Part shown: piece after piece, positions 50,035-58,490 of the stretch | How positions within the stretch are numbered: the first letter of the stretch is position 1 | Layout of the letters: each line of letters begins with the position of its first letter | DNA from: Egaibacter danicus | GTDB lineage: Bacteria; Pseudomonadota; Gammaproteobacteria; Burkholderiales; Burkholderiaceae_C | Length of the DNA stretch: 64,000 bases | Direction: 5' to 3' | Assembly: GCA_016707075.1 (NCBI GenBank) | Contig: JADJII010000001.1 | Span: 434,001-498,000 of the forward strand | Notes under the pieces: generated by a model | Told to the model about the DNA's origin: nothing | Seen by the model: the letters and a program-made list of their open reading frames with translations, nothing else | The model's database searches: none | Program-made: the position numbers and the translations under genes

Positions 50035-50787
50035 ATGAAACTTGCACTTTTGTCTGACATACACGCGAATTTGCGCGCTCTGGATGCCTGCGTCGCGCAT
50101 GCCACTTCGGCGGGAGCCTCCCGGTTTGCACTGCTGGGCGATCTGGTTGGGTATGGGCCGCAGCCCGTCCAGGTGCTGCAGCGGGTGCGTCTGCTGGCCA
50201 GTGCAGGCGCGATTGTCCTTAAGGGCAACCATGACGAGATGGCAGTCAATCCACCCTCTACCGCCCAGGCGCTGGGTGAAATTGGTGCGGCCTGGACCCA
50301 TGCACAACTGACCGCGGCCGATCGGGCGTATCTGGAAGCGTTGCCTCTGTCAGACACGCAGGGTGCCGTGCACCTGGTGCATGCCAGCGCCAACGCCCCG
50401 CAAAAGTGGCAATACGTGATCAACGAGCAGCTGGCCGCGGCCAGTCTGGACGCGGCTTGCGAAGACCCGGCTGTGCGCTATGTCTTTGGGGGGCACGTTC
50501 ATGAGCAGACGCTGTACTTCATGACGGCGACACACAAGCTGATGCGGTTTGCGCCGACTCCCGGTGTTCCGATTCCGCTGCCAGCCAGCCGCCGCTGGCT
50601 CGCAACAGTCGGATCGGTGGGCCAGCCGCGCGACGGCAAGACACAGGCCATGTATGCGATGTTTGACCTGGCGCGTGCCGAGTTGACGTTCCACCGGGTT
50701 CCCTATGACCACCTCGCGGTTGCCGCCGACCTGCGGGCTGCCGGATTGCCCGAGTTCTTCGCAAAACGGATGGAGGAAGGGCGATGA
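50035..50787 (+). CDS. Metallophosphoesterase (calcineurin-like)
   Basis: 250 residues. The dinuclear metal motifs are visible: LLSDIHANLRALD (Asp, His), LLGDLVGYGP (Asp), LKGNHDEM (Asn, His), LVHASANA (His) and FGGHVHEQTLYF (His pair). This matches small phosphodiesterase/protein-phosphatase-like enzymes. Its stop overlaps the start of the kinase gene by 4 nt, so the two are probably co-translated; it may be the kinase's opposing phosphatase, an inference from position only. Confidence 0.9.
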   Translation: MKLALLSDIHANLRALDACVAHATSAGASRFALLGDLVGYGPQPVQVLQRVRLLASAGAIVLKGNHDEMAVNPPSTAQALGEIGAAWTHAQLTAADRAYLEALPLSDTQGAVHLVHASANAPQKWQYVINEQLAAASLDAACEDPAVRYVFGGHVHEQTLYFMTATHKLMRFAPTPGVPIPLPASRRWLATVGSVGQPRDGKTQAMYAMFDLARAELTFHRVPYDHLAVAADLRAAGLPEFFAKRMEEGR

Positions 50788-52222
50788 AAATGCTGGAGCC
50801 CGGAGCCCATATCGATGGGTTCACGATAGGCGAATGTCTGCACGCTGGCGGCATGGCCCATATTTACCGCGTGCAGTACACCGATGAATCCATGCGGGAG
50901 CCCTTTCCCATGGCGATGAAAGTACCCCGCATGACGGGAGGCGATGGGGCCGAGAACATCGTCGGCTTTGAGGTGGAACGGCAGATACTGCCTGCGCTGA
51001 CCGGTTCGCACGTTCCGCGCTTTGTGGCTGCGGGCGACCTGGATCAGCTGCCCTATATCGTGATGGAATACGTGGAAGGGCAGACCTTGCAGCACCGGCT
51101 GGACGAATCCGGCGAGCCCGTGTCGCCGGCCGAAATTGCCCGATTGGGCGCCGCTGTTTCGCAGGCCGTGCACAGCCTGCATTTGCAGAATACCTGTCAT
51201 CTGGACCTCAAGCCGGCGAATGTGTTGATGCGCCCCGATGGCAGTGCCGTGCTGCTGGACTTCGGGCTTTCCTGCCATGCGCATTACCCCGACCTGCTGG
51301 CTGAAGAAATGCGTCTGGCTGTAGGTTCTCCGGTTTGGATTGCCCCGGAGCAGGTAGTAGGCGTGCGTGGCGACCCGCGCAGCGATATTTTCGCCGTGGG
51401 GGTGATGCTGTATGAATTGGCCACCCGCGAATTGCCATTTGGTAATCCACAGACCAAGGGTGGCATGCGCCAGCGGCTGTGGATGGACGCACCACCGCCG
51501 CGCAAGTGGCGGCCAGAGTTACCCGAGTGGCTGCAGGAAGTGATCTTGCGTTGTCTGGAGAGTGAGGCGGCGAAACGTTACCCGTCCGCCGCACATCTGG
51601 CGTTTGACCTGTCCCATCCTGATCAAATTCAGGTGACGGAGCGGGGAGGCGAACCCAGTCGACCGGCTTCCTGGCACACTTCAAACGCTGGCTTCGCGCG
51701 GCGGGCATGCACTATGAACCCAGCCCCCTGCCATCGCGTCAGATCGATGAAGTGCCCATTGTGATGGTGGCCGTTCCGCACTATGAAGTCAGTGACGCCA
51801 CGCTGTACTCGTTGCGTCAGGCGGTATCCCGGTCATTGGGTACGCGGCCCGGAGCGCAGCTGGCGTGCGTCACCGTGATTGATGCAGGGAACTCCTCCAC
51901 CAGCGATGCAGCGAACAGCGAGACGGCTGTGCACCGCCGCTACCTGGGCATGTTGCGCCAGTGGGCCCAGCCGCTTGACCTGAGCGGTCGGGCGGTCTCG
52001 TTCCACGTTCTCGAATCTGGTGATGTGGCGCAGGCGTTGCTGCGTTATGCGGCCGGCAATCACGTGAGCGTCATCGTGATGGGCGCGGCCACGCACGGTC
52101 TGCAGATGCAGCGGTTGCTGGCCACGGTGCCCATCAAGGTGGCGATGGACGCGCCATGCACCGTCATCCTGGTGAAGCAGGCGCTGCCGTTTGAGCAACT
52201 GGCTTCAGCCAGTCCGGCTTGA
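50784..52222 (+). pseudogene. Ser/Thr protein kinase fused to a universal stress protein domain, with one -1 frameshift
   Basis: The kinase part has a glycine-loop HAGGMAHIYRV, Lys46 (MAMKVPRM), catalytic HLDLKPAN (139-146), DFG (159-161) and APEQ (187-190), a complete bacterial Hanks-type set. It would stop at 51764, after about 30 residues of non-family sequence. In another frame GFLAHFKRWLRAAGMHYEPS leads into a USP domain ending at 52222 with VIVMGAATHG. One more G in the G4 run at 51643-51646 joins them as ERGRRTQSTGFLAH. Kinase-USP fusions of this design are known in this group; restored length is about 480 residues. Confidence 0.85.
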
Positions 52223-52252
52223 TCGCGATACAGCACGACTTGTCACAGGCAC

Positions 52253-52807
52253 TTACCCGGCGAGCAGGCGATGCACCAGGTCTGCCGCGGTGGATGCCTT
52301 GTATTTGCGCATCAGGCGCGCACGGTACACCTCCACCGTTCGGTGACTGATGCCCAGTGCACGGCCAATCTGCTTGCTGGTGAGACCATCCATCAAATGC
52401 GCGGCCACCTCGCGCTCGCGGGCAGTCAGGCCGGTTTTCACCGCGCGGCTGGCGCTCAGGTCCTCGAAAGTCCAAATGCCGGCCTCGTGGGGCGATTCCC
52501 GGTTCAGCGCACGTCCGGTGACATGGCACCAGAAGGTCTCGCCCTTGAAGCGTCCATCCACACGTTTCATGATGCGGTCGTCGGAGTAAGTCCCGTTGCG
52601 GTTCAGAATGGGCGCGATGCGTGCACCGGTTCGCTCGAATTCGTCTGCGCTGGGATACAAAACCTGGAAGGATTGCCCCGTGAGCCGTTCCGGCGTGGTG
52701 CCAAACATCTCACAGACATGCTGGTTGCAGTCCACAATGGTGCGATTGCGGGAGAGCACCAGGCCAACCGGCGCCAGATCGAAGGCAAGGTGGTAGTCAA
52801 TGTCCAT
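52253..52807 (-). CDS. PAS-LuxR transcriptional regulator
   Basis: 184 residues: a PAS domain (about 5-120: FDLAPVGLVLSRNRTIVDCN, then LTGQSFQVLYPSADEFERTG) and a C-terminal LuxR HTH (LTAREREVAAHLMDGLTSKQ, then IGRALGISHRTVEVYRARLM). There is no receiver domain, so the PAS pocket may sense a small molecule directly. It is divergent from the CoA-transferase genes, and a long palindrome (52834-52871) lies between them, so it probably controls that operon and possibly itself. Confidence 0.9.
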   Translation of the reverse strand: MDIDYHLAFDLAPVGLVLSRNRTIVDCNQHVCEMFGTTPERLTGQSFQVLYPSADEFERTGARIAPILNRNGTYSDDRIMKRVDGRFKGETFWCHVTGRALNRESPHEAGIWTFEDLSASRAVKTGLTAREREVAAHLMDGLTSKQIGRALGISHRTVEVYRARLMRKYKASTAADLVHRLLAG

Positions 52808-52833
52808 ATTTCAGAAGCTATCAGGGTTCTACT

Positions 52834-52871
52834 GTACGAAAAACTACGTATATGGTTACGTAGTATCGTAC
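52834..52871. promoter_or_regulatory. Nested palindrome, candidate operator for the PAS-LuxR regulator
   Basis: The inner arms ACTACGTA (52843-52850) and TACGTAGT (52857-52864) are separated by 6 nt; outer arms GTACGA (52834-52839) and TCGTAC (52866-52871) are also inverted. The whole lies 27 bp from the regulator's start and 32 bp before the GTG of the CoA transferase. TACGTA-type sites are typical of LuxR/FixJ-like proteins. Confidence 0.65.
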
Positions 52872-52902
52872 GGGAATTGATTCATCAAAGGAGATCGCTC
52901 AA

Positions 52903-53607
52903 GTGAACAAGATATACCCAAGCGCGGCCAAGGCGCTCGAAGGCGTCCTCAAGGACGGCCAACTGATCGCCGTGGGCGGCTTCGGCCTGTGCGGCATTCC
53001 CGAAGCCCTGATCGACGCCGTGCGCGACAGTGGCGTGAAGGACCTGACGGCCATTTCCAACAACGCGGGCATCGATGACTTCGGCTTGGGCAAGCTGTTG
53101 CAGACGCGCCAGATCAAAAAAATGATCTCCAGTTATGTCGGTGAAAACAAGGAGTTCGAGCGCCAGTACCTGGCTGGTGAGCTGGCGCTGGAGTTCACGC
53201 CGCAGGGGACGCTGGCCGAAAAGCTGCGTGCCGGTGGCGCGGGCATTCCGGCTTTCTTCACCAAGACCGGGGTTGGCACCATCGTGGCTGACGGCAAGGA
53301 ACTGCGTGAGTTCGAAGGCGAGACCTATGTGATGGAGCGTTCGCTGGTGCCGGACGTGGCGCTGGTGAAGGCCGATATCGCCGATCGTTCGGGCAATCTG
53401 CGTTTCAACCTGACGGCACGCAACTTCAACCCGGCCGCCGCCATGGCGGGGAAGATCTGCATCGTCGAAGTGGAGCGCATTGTCGCCACCGGCGAACTGG
53501 CGCCCGACGATGTGCACCTTCCGGGCATCTACGTGCACCGCATCGTGCACAACCCCACGCCCGAGAAGCGCATCGAGAAGCGCACCACCCGCGACCGCAA
53601 AGTTTGA
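52903..53607 (+). CDS. scoA: 3-oxoacid (succinyl-CoA type) CoA transferase subunit A
   Basis: 234 residues from a GTG at 52903 with AAAGGAG nearby. The family segments are GGFGLCGIPEALIDAV, SNNAGIDDFGLGKLL, KMISSYVGENKEFERQYLAG, ELALEFTPQGTLAEKLRAGG and GIPAFFTKTGVGT. Paired with subunit B it moves CoA from succinyl-CoA to acetoacetate or a related 3-oxo acid. This could serve PHB/ketone use or, if 3-oxoadipate is the substrate, protocatechuate breakdown (PcaI type). The symbol is provisional between those. Confidence 0.88.
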   Translation: MNKIYPSAAKALEGVLKDGQLIAVGGFGLCGIPEALIDAVRDSGVKDLTAISNNAGIDDFGLGKLLQTRQIKKMISSYVGENKEFERQYLAGELALEFTPQGTLAEKLRAGGAGIPAFFTKTGVGTIVADGKELREFEGETYVMERSLVPDVALVKADIADRSGNLRFNLTARNFNPAAAMAGKICIVEVERIVATGELAPDDVHLPGIYVHRIVHNPTPEKRIEKRTTRDRKV

Positions 53608-53618
53608 GGAGCACGAAC

Positions 53619-54257
53619 ATGGCTTGGACCCAAGATCAAATGGCCGCACGCGCGGCGCAGGAATTGCAGGACGGTTTTTATGTGAACCTCGGCATCGGCA
53701 TCCCGACGCTGGTGGCCAACTTCGTGCCCGACCACATCGAGGTGTGGCTGCAGAGCGAGAACGGCATGCTGGGCATCGGCCCGTTTCCGTATGAAGACGA
53801 GGTGGACGCTGACCTGATCAACGCCGGCAAGCAGACCGTTACCACCATCAAGGGCTCGTCGATTTTCGGCAGTCACGAGAGCTTCGCGATGATCCGCGGT
53901 GGCAAGATCAACCTGTCCATCCTGGGCGCCATGCAGGTCAGCGAGAAGGGCGACTTGGCCAACTGGATGATCCCCGGCAAGATGGTCAAAGGCATGGGCG
54001 GCGCCATGGACCTGGTGGCGGGCGTGAAGCGCGTGATCGTGCTGATGGAACACGTGGCCAAGAAGAAGGACGGCACCGAGGACCTGAAGATTCTGCCGCA
54101 GTGCACGCTGCCGCTGACCGGCAAGGCCGTGGTGGACCGCATCATCACCGATCTGGCCGTGATGGATGTGACGCCCGAGGGCCTCCAGGTTGTGGAACTG
54201 GCACCCGGCGTCACACAGGAAGTGTTGCAGTCGAAAACCGGTGTCAAGCTGATCTGA
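53619..54257 (+). CDS. scoB: 3-oxoacid (succinyl-CoA type) CoA transferase subunit B
   Basis: 212 residues from ATG 53619. The active-site Glu is in QSENGMLGIGPFP (S-E-N-G), and the family segments GFYVNLGIGIPTLVANFVPD and KGMGGAMDLVAGVKRVIVLM follow. It is the catalytic partner of subunit A, with 11 bp between the genes. A rho-independent terminator follows 25 bp after the stop, closing the two-gene operon. Confidence 0.9.
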   Translation: MAWTQDQMAARAAQELQDGFYVNLGIGIPTLVANFVPDHIEVWLQSENGMLGIGPFPYEDEVDADLINAGKQTVTTIKGSSIFGSHESFAMIRGGKINLSILGAMQVSEKGDLANWMIPGKMVKGMGGAMDLVAGVKRVIVLMEHVAKKKDGTEDLKILPQCTLPLTGKAVVDRIITDLAVMDVTPEGLQVVELAPGVTQEVLQSKTGVKLI

Positions 54258-54282
54258 CTGGCGCGATTTGCAACTCGGAAAA

Positions 54283-54309
54283 CAAAAAAAGGCCCTGAAG
54301 GCCTTTTTT
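54283..54309 (+). terminator. Rho-independent terminator after the CoA transferase operon
   Basis: AAAAAAAGGCC, a short loop CTGAA and GGCCTTTTTT form an A/T-flanked stem. It can act on either strand and may also end the minus-strand tRNA transcript. Confidence 0.9.
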
Positions 54310-54327
54310 GCTGGGTATCAAAATTCT

Positions 54328-54401
54328 TGGAGCGGGTGATGAGAATCGAACTCACGTATCGAGCTTGGGAAGCTAGCGTTCTACCATTGAACTACACCCG
54401 C
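54328..54401 (-). tRNA. tRNA-Gly (CCC)
   Basis: On the minus strand the cloverleaf is complete: acceptor GCGGGTG/CACCCGC, D-stem GTTC/GAAC, anticodon loop TTCCCAA (anticodon CCC, 54367-54369), T-loop TTCGATT and an encoded CCA end (54330-54328). One anticodon-stem pair (position 28-42) is T opposite C, a mismatch. It lies between the CoA-transferase terminator and the amidohydrolase gene. Confidence 0.95.
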
Positions 54402-54478
54402 ATGGCTGCATTTTACTTGATCAGGTGATGGCCTCGCCAATGTCTGTGTTGCTGCACGATTTTTAGTAAACCGTTGCG

Positions 54479-55384
54479 ATGAAAATCGATACACATCAGC
54501 ATTTCTGGCGCTACCGGCCACCTGACTTTCCCTGGATCAGCGAATCGATGCTGCTGCTTCGTCAGGATCGCATGCCGACGGATAGTCTGCCTGAAATGCG
54601 TGCCTGTGGTGTGGACGGCATCGTTGCGGTCCAGGCGCGTGGGTCGTTGGCAGAAACAGATTTTCTGTTGCAACTTGCCGCGCAGGAACCCCGCATTCTG
54701 GGCGTTGTGGGTTGGGCGGACTTGTCCGCAGAAGGGCTGGGTAAACAACTGGAGCAGTGGGTCGGTCAGACTGCCTTGAAGGGGTTTCGCCATATCTTGC
54801 AGGATGAGCCAAATATGGCAACCCTGATTGAAAGCGCGGCATTCAACCGGGGTGTTTCCCTGCTACAAAAAGAGCGGTTCGTTTACGACGTTTTGTTATT
54901 TGGCCATCAGCTGCCCGCTGCCGTGGACTTTTGTCGGCGTCACGATGCGCATTGGCTGGTGCTGGACCATGTTGGCAAGCCAGCCGTTCGGGATTGGGGC
55001 GGCAACGCGCAAGTGGAGGAGGACTGGTCCGCCGCCATTCGCGAGCTCGCAGTCATGCCGCATGTGATGTGCAAACTGTCTGGACTGGTTACCGAGACTG
55101 ATTGGCAGAAGAACGGTGGGACCACGTCCGACGATGAGCGCGTGATCCACACCTGTTTTGATCTGGCTCTGGAAGTCTTTGGACCCGAACGACTGATGTT
55201 CGGATCGGACTGGCCTGTTTGTGAGCTGGCAACTGGCTATTCGTCTGTCCATTCAATCGCCCAGACATGGGCCACAACCCGTTTGAGCGAATCAGGGCAG
55301 GCAGCCTTCTGGGGCGGCAACGCCGTGCGCACTTATAGCCTTTTGGCCCCCAGCAAAAGCGCCCTTGATTCGCCAGTTACTTGA
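54479..55384 (+). CDS. Amidohydrolase-family protein (PF04909; lactonase-like)
   Basis: 301 residues with an amidohydrolase TIM-barrel. The start MKIDTHQHFWRYRPPDFPW carries the metal-binding H-x-H, ALKGFRHILQDEPN follows, then WLVLDHVGKPAVRDW (His), MCKLSGLVTE and the catalytic Asp in LMFGSDWPVCELA. These match L-fucono-1,5-lactonase and 2-pyrone-4,6-dicarboxylate lactonase relatives; a choice between them is not possible. The 3' end overlaps the convergent gabD by 8 bp. Confidence 0.88.
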   Translation: MKIDTHQHFWRYRPPDFPWISESMLLLRQDRMPTDSLPEMRACGVDGIVAVQARGSLAETDFLLQLAAQEPRILGVVGWADLSAEGLGKQLEQWVGQTALKGFRHILQDEPNMATLIESAAFNRGVSLLQKERFVYDVLLFGHQLPAAVDFCRRHDAHWLVLDHVGKPAVRDWGGNAQVEEDWSAAIRELAVMPHVMCKLSGLVTETDWQKNGGTTSDDERVIHTCFDLALEVFGPERLMFGSDWPVCELATGYSSVHSIAQTWATTRLSESGQAAFWGGNAVRTYSLLAPSKSALDSPVT

Positions 55385-56855
55385 GAATGTCTCCTACGCA
55401 GAGGTACTTGATTTCAATGTAATCATCCATGCCGTAATGTGAACCTTCACGGCCCAGACCGGACTGCTTCACACCGCCAAACGGCACATGTTCGGTCGCC
55501 AGAATGCCCACGTTGATGCCCACCATGCCGTATTCCAGCGCTTCGCTCACGCGGAATATGCGGCCCACATCGCGGCTGTAGAAATAACTTGCCAGGCCAA
55601 ACTCGGTGTTGTTGGCCGCCTCAATCGCTTCCTGCTCCGTCTTGAACCGGAACACGGGAGCAAAAGGACCAAAGGTTTCTTCACGGGCGCACAACATGTC
55701 TGCCGAAGCCTCTGATACAACGGTTGGCTCAAAAAACTGCCCTTGCATCTTGCTTCCGCCAACGGTCACCTTGCCGCCCTTGGCGATAGCGTCAGCCACG
55801 TGTCGGGATACTTTGTCGACTGCCGCGTCTTCGATCAGCGGGCCCTGCATCACGCCGTCTTCGAAACCATTGCCTACCTTCAGCGCTTTCACCTTGGCTG
55901 TGAACTTTGTGACGAACTGGTCGTACACACCGTCCTGCACATAGAAGCGGTTGGCACAGACGCAGGTCTGACCCGCGTTGCGGTACTTGCTGAGCATGGC
56001 GCCTTCTACTGCGGAGTCGATGTCGGCATCATCAAACACGATGAACGGGGCGTTGCCACCGAGTTCCAGCGACATCTTTTTAACCGTGGGTGCGGACTGT
56101 GCCATCAAAATGCGTCCGACTTCCGTGGAGCCGGTGAAGCTGATGTGGCGCACCACATCGCTGGCGCAAATCACCTTACCCACGGCAATCGAGTTGTTAC
56201 CGTCGGCTGTGATCATATTCAGCACACCTGCCGGAATGCCCGCGCGAATGGCCAGTTCAGCCGCGGCCAGTGCGGTCAGCGGCGTCAGTTCGGCAGGTTT
56301 GATGATCACCGGGCAACCCGCTGCCAGAGCGGGCGCCACCTTGCGCGTGATCATGGCCAGTGGAAAATTCCAGGGTGTGATGGCAGCACAAACACCGATG
56401 GGTTGCTTGAGAATCATCAGGCGGCGGTTATTGTCAAACTGGGGTAGGGTTTCGCCGTTGACGCGCTTCGCCTCTTCGGCAAACCATTCGACAAAGCTGG
56501 CGCCGTAAGCCACTTCACCTTTGGCTTCGGCAAATGGCTTGCCCTGCTCAGCGGTCATGATGCGCCCCAGGTCTTCCTGGTTGGCCATGAGCAAATCAAA
56601 CCATTTGCGCAGAATGATGCTGCGCTCCTTGGCTGTTTTTGTACGCCAGGCAGGCCATGCCGCATTGGCAGCCGCAATGGCGGCTTCGGCATCTGCGGGG
56701 CCCATGTTGGCGACGTCCGCCAGTTTGCGGCTGTTGGAAGGATCAAAAATATCAAAGCGGCTGGTGCCAGCCACCCACTGACCGTTGATCAGGGCGTCTG
56801 TCTTGAGCAGGGTAGGGTCTTTGAGCAGTGAAAGGGGAGATGTTTTCATGTCCAT
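55377..56855 (-). CDS. gabD: NAD(P)-dependent succinate-semialdehyde dehydrogenase
   Basis: 492 residues. Aldehyde dehydrogenase motifs: the catalytic Glu in MSLELGGNAPFIVFDDAD, Cys in NAGQTCVCANRFYVQDGVY, cofactor region FTGSTEVGRILM and the C-terminal FGGVKQSGLGREGSHYGMDDYIEIKYLC. The GabD signature SKYRNAGQTCVCANR and overall length support this enzyme. It oxidises succinate semialdehyde to succinate, ending putrescine or GABA breakdown. It lies downstream of patD on the same strand (150 bp). Confidence 0.93.
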   Translation of the reverse strand: MDMKTSPLSLLKDPTLLKTDALINGQWVAGTSRFDIFDPSNSRKLADVANMGPADAEAAIAAANAAWPAWRTKTAKERSIILRKWFDLLMANQEDLGRIMTAEQGKPFAEAKGEVAYGASFVEWFAEEAKRVNGETLPQFDNNRRLMILKQPIGVCAAITPWNFPLAMITRKVAPALAAGCPVIIKPAELTPLTALAAAELAIRAGIPAGVLNMITADGNNSIAVGKVICASDVVRHISFTGSTEVGRILMAQSAPTVKKMSLELGGNAPFIVFDDADIDSAVEGAMLSKYRNAGQTCVCANRFYVQDGVYDQFVTKFTAKVKALKVGNGFEDGVMQGPLIEDAAVDKVSRHVADAIAKGGKVTVGGSKMQGQFFEPTVVSEASADMLCAREETFGPFAPVFRFKTEQEAIEAANNTEFGLASYFYSRDVGRIFRVSEALEYGMVGINVGILATEHVPFGGVKQSGLGREGSHYGMDDYIEIKYLCVGDILK

Positions 56856-57005
56856 GGCAGTAGATCTCTTAAAGTGTTGAGAGCAGGCGCATCAGTACAC
56901 CAGACCAACTGGCTAGATTAATGCGTTTTTCCGATTGTCGCAGGACCACTGGACGTGCCCCTCACAGGGCCATTTCAGTAACGCGGGGTGAGTTGCTGTT
57001 GCGTT

Positions 57006-58445
57006 TCAGTGCTTGATCATGACGTGTCGGGCGCAGCTGTAGTCTTCCAGTGCGTAGACCGACAGGTCTTTCCCGTAGCCGGAGTGCTTCATGCCGCCGT
57101 GTGGCATTTCGGACACGAGCATGAAGTGCGTGTTAACCCAGGTACAGCCGTACTGCAGGCGCGAAGCAATGTTCATCGCAGCACCAACATCACGGGTCCA
57201 TACCGAGCTGGAAAGTCCATATTCCGAATCGTTTGCCCACGCGATCGCCTGTTCAGTGTCCTTGACACGGGTGATGGATACAACCGGCCCAAATACTTCA
57301 CTGCGCACGATTTCATCGTCCTGCCTGGCGCCGGCCACTACGGTCGGCTTGTAAAAGAAGCCTTTGGTCCCGGTAGCACTTCCGCCCGCGGTGATTTCCG
57401 TGTGGGAAAGCTGGCTGGCGCGGTCGACGAAGCTGGCCACACGGTCGCGCTGCCGGGCAGAAATGAGCGGGCCCATCTCAACGCCGGGTTCCTGCTGGGT
57501 GCCCACCTTGATGGAAGACACGGCGCTACTCAAGTCGGCCACCAGTCGCTCGTATACCTTTTCACCCGCATACACGCGGCAGGCCGCCGTGCAGTCCTGT
57601 CCGGCGTTGTAATAGCCGAAGGTACGCAGGCCTTCCACCACGCTGGAGATGTCTGCATCGTCCAGAACAATCACGGGAGCCTTGCCACCCAGTTCCAGGT
57701 GGGTTCGCTTGATGCCGCGTGCAGCGGCTTCCATGATCTTGCTGCCAGTAGACACATCGCCTGTCAGTGAAGCCATGCGGATGCGCGGATCACGAATCAG
57801 CGGTGCGCCCACCGTGTCTCCCCTGCCGCACACGATATTGACTACGCCGGGCGGCAGTATGCCCGCCAGGATTTCACCAAAACGCAGTGTCGTCAGCGGC
57901 GTGTTCTCCGAGGGCTTGAGTACCACCGTATTGCCCATGGCAATAGCCGGCCCCAGCTTCCAGGCAGCCATCATCAAGGGGTAGTTCCACGGTGCAATGG
58001 ACGCCACGACGCCAAGCGGGTCGCGGCGAATCATGCTGGTATGGCCGGGCAGGTATTCACCCGACAGCGAACCCATCAGGTTGCGAATGGCACCTGAGAA
58101 AAAGCGGTACACGTCAGCGATAGCTGGAATTTCATCATTGCGCGCTGCGCTCAGGGGTTTGCCGCAGTTGAGTGACTCCAGCGACGCCAGCTCATCGCCA
58201 TGGGCCTCCACCGCATCGGCAATTTTCAGCAGATAGGCGCTGCGATCGCGCGGGGTCAGCGCCGCCCATGCCGGAAAGGCGGCACTGGCGGCATCCACCG
58301 CCTGCCGCAGCTGATCGGCGCTGGCTTCACGCACTTCGCAAAGTACTTCACCAGTGGACGGGTTGAGCACACTTTCCGCGCGCCCTTCACCGGTGACGGC
58401 AACGCCATTGATCATGAGTTGAGTAGGGAATCTTTGTGCGGCCAT
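57006..58445 (-). CDS. patD: Gamma-aminobutyraldehyde dehydrogenase
   Basis: 479 residues. ALDH motifs are LELGGKAPVIVLDDAD (Glu) and YNAGQDCTAACRVYAGEKVY (Cys); the D-C-T context and the short length fit PatD/YdcW rather than GabD. It converts 4-aminobutyraldehyde to GABA. It lies 45 bp downstream of the last permease of a putrescine-type transporter, the same arrangement as E. coli ydcSTUV-patD. A putrescine aminotransferase is not in the window. Confidence 0.9.
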   Translation of the reverse strand: MAAQRFPTQLMINGVAVTGEGRAESVLNPSTGEVLCEVREASADQLRQAVDAASAAFPAWAALTPRDRSAYLLKIADAVEAHGDELASLESLNCGKPLSAARNDEIPAIADVYRFFSGAIRNLMGSLSGEYLPGHTSMIRRDPLGVVASIAPWNYPLMMAAWKLGPAIAMGNTVVLKPSENTPLTTLRFGEILAGILPPGVVNIVCGRGDTVGAPLIRDPRIRMASLTGDVSTGSKIMEAAARGIKRTHLELGGKAPVIVLDDADISSVVEGLRTFGYYNAGQDCTAACRVYAGEKVYERLVADLSSAVSSIKVGTQQEPGVEMGPLISARQRDRVASFVDRASQLSHTEITAGGSATGTKGFFYKPTVVAGARQDDEIVRSEVFGPVVSITRVKDTEQAIAWANDSEYGLSSSVWTRDVGAAMNIASRLQYGCTWVNTHFMLVSEMPHGGMKHSGYGKDLSVYALEDYSCARHVMIKH

Positions 58446-58490
58446 GGTATTGCCTCAAATAAAAAGTGAAGGACAGGTGAACAAAAAAAG

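Noticed and set aside
3683..51646. Programmed ribosomal frameshifting as explanation for the three split genes
   Set aside because: None of the sites has a classic slippery heptamer, each lost base lies in a plain homopolymer, and the three genes are unrelated; sequencing error or simple mutation explains them better.
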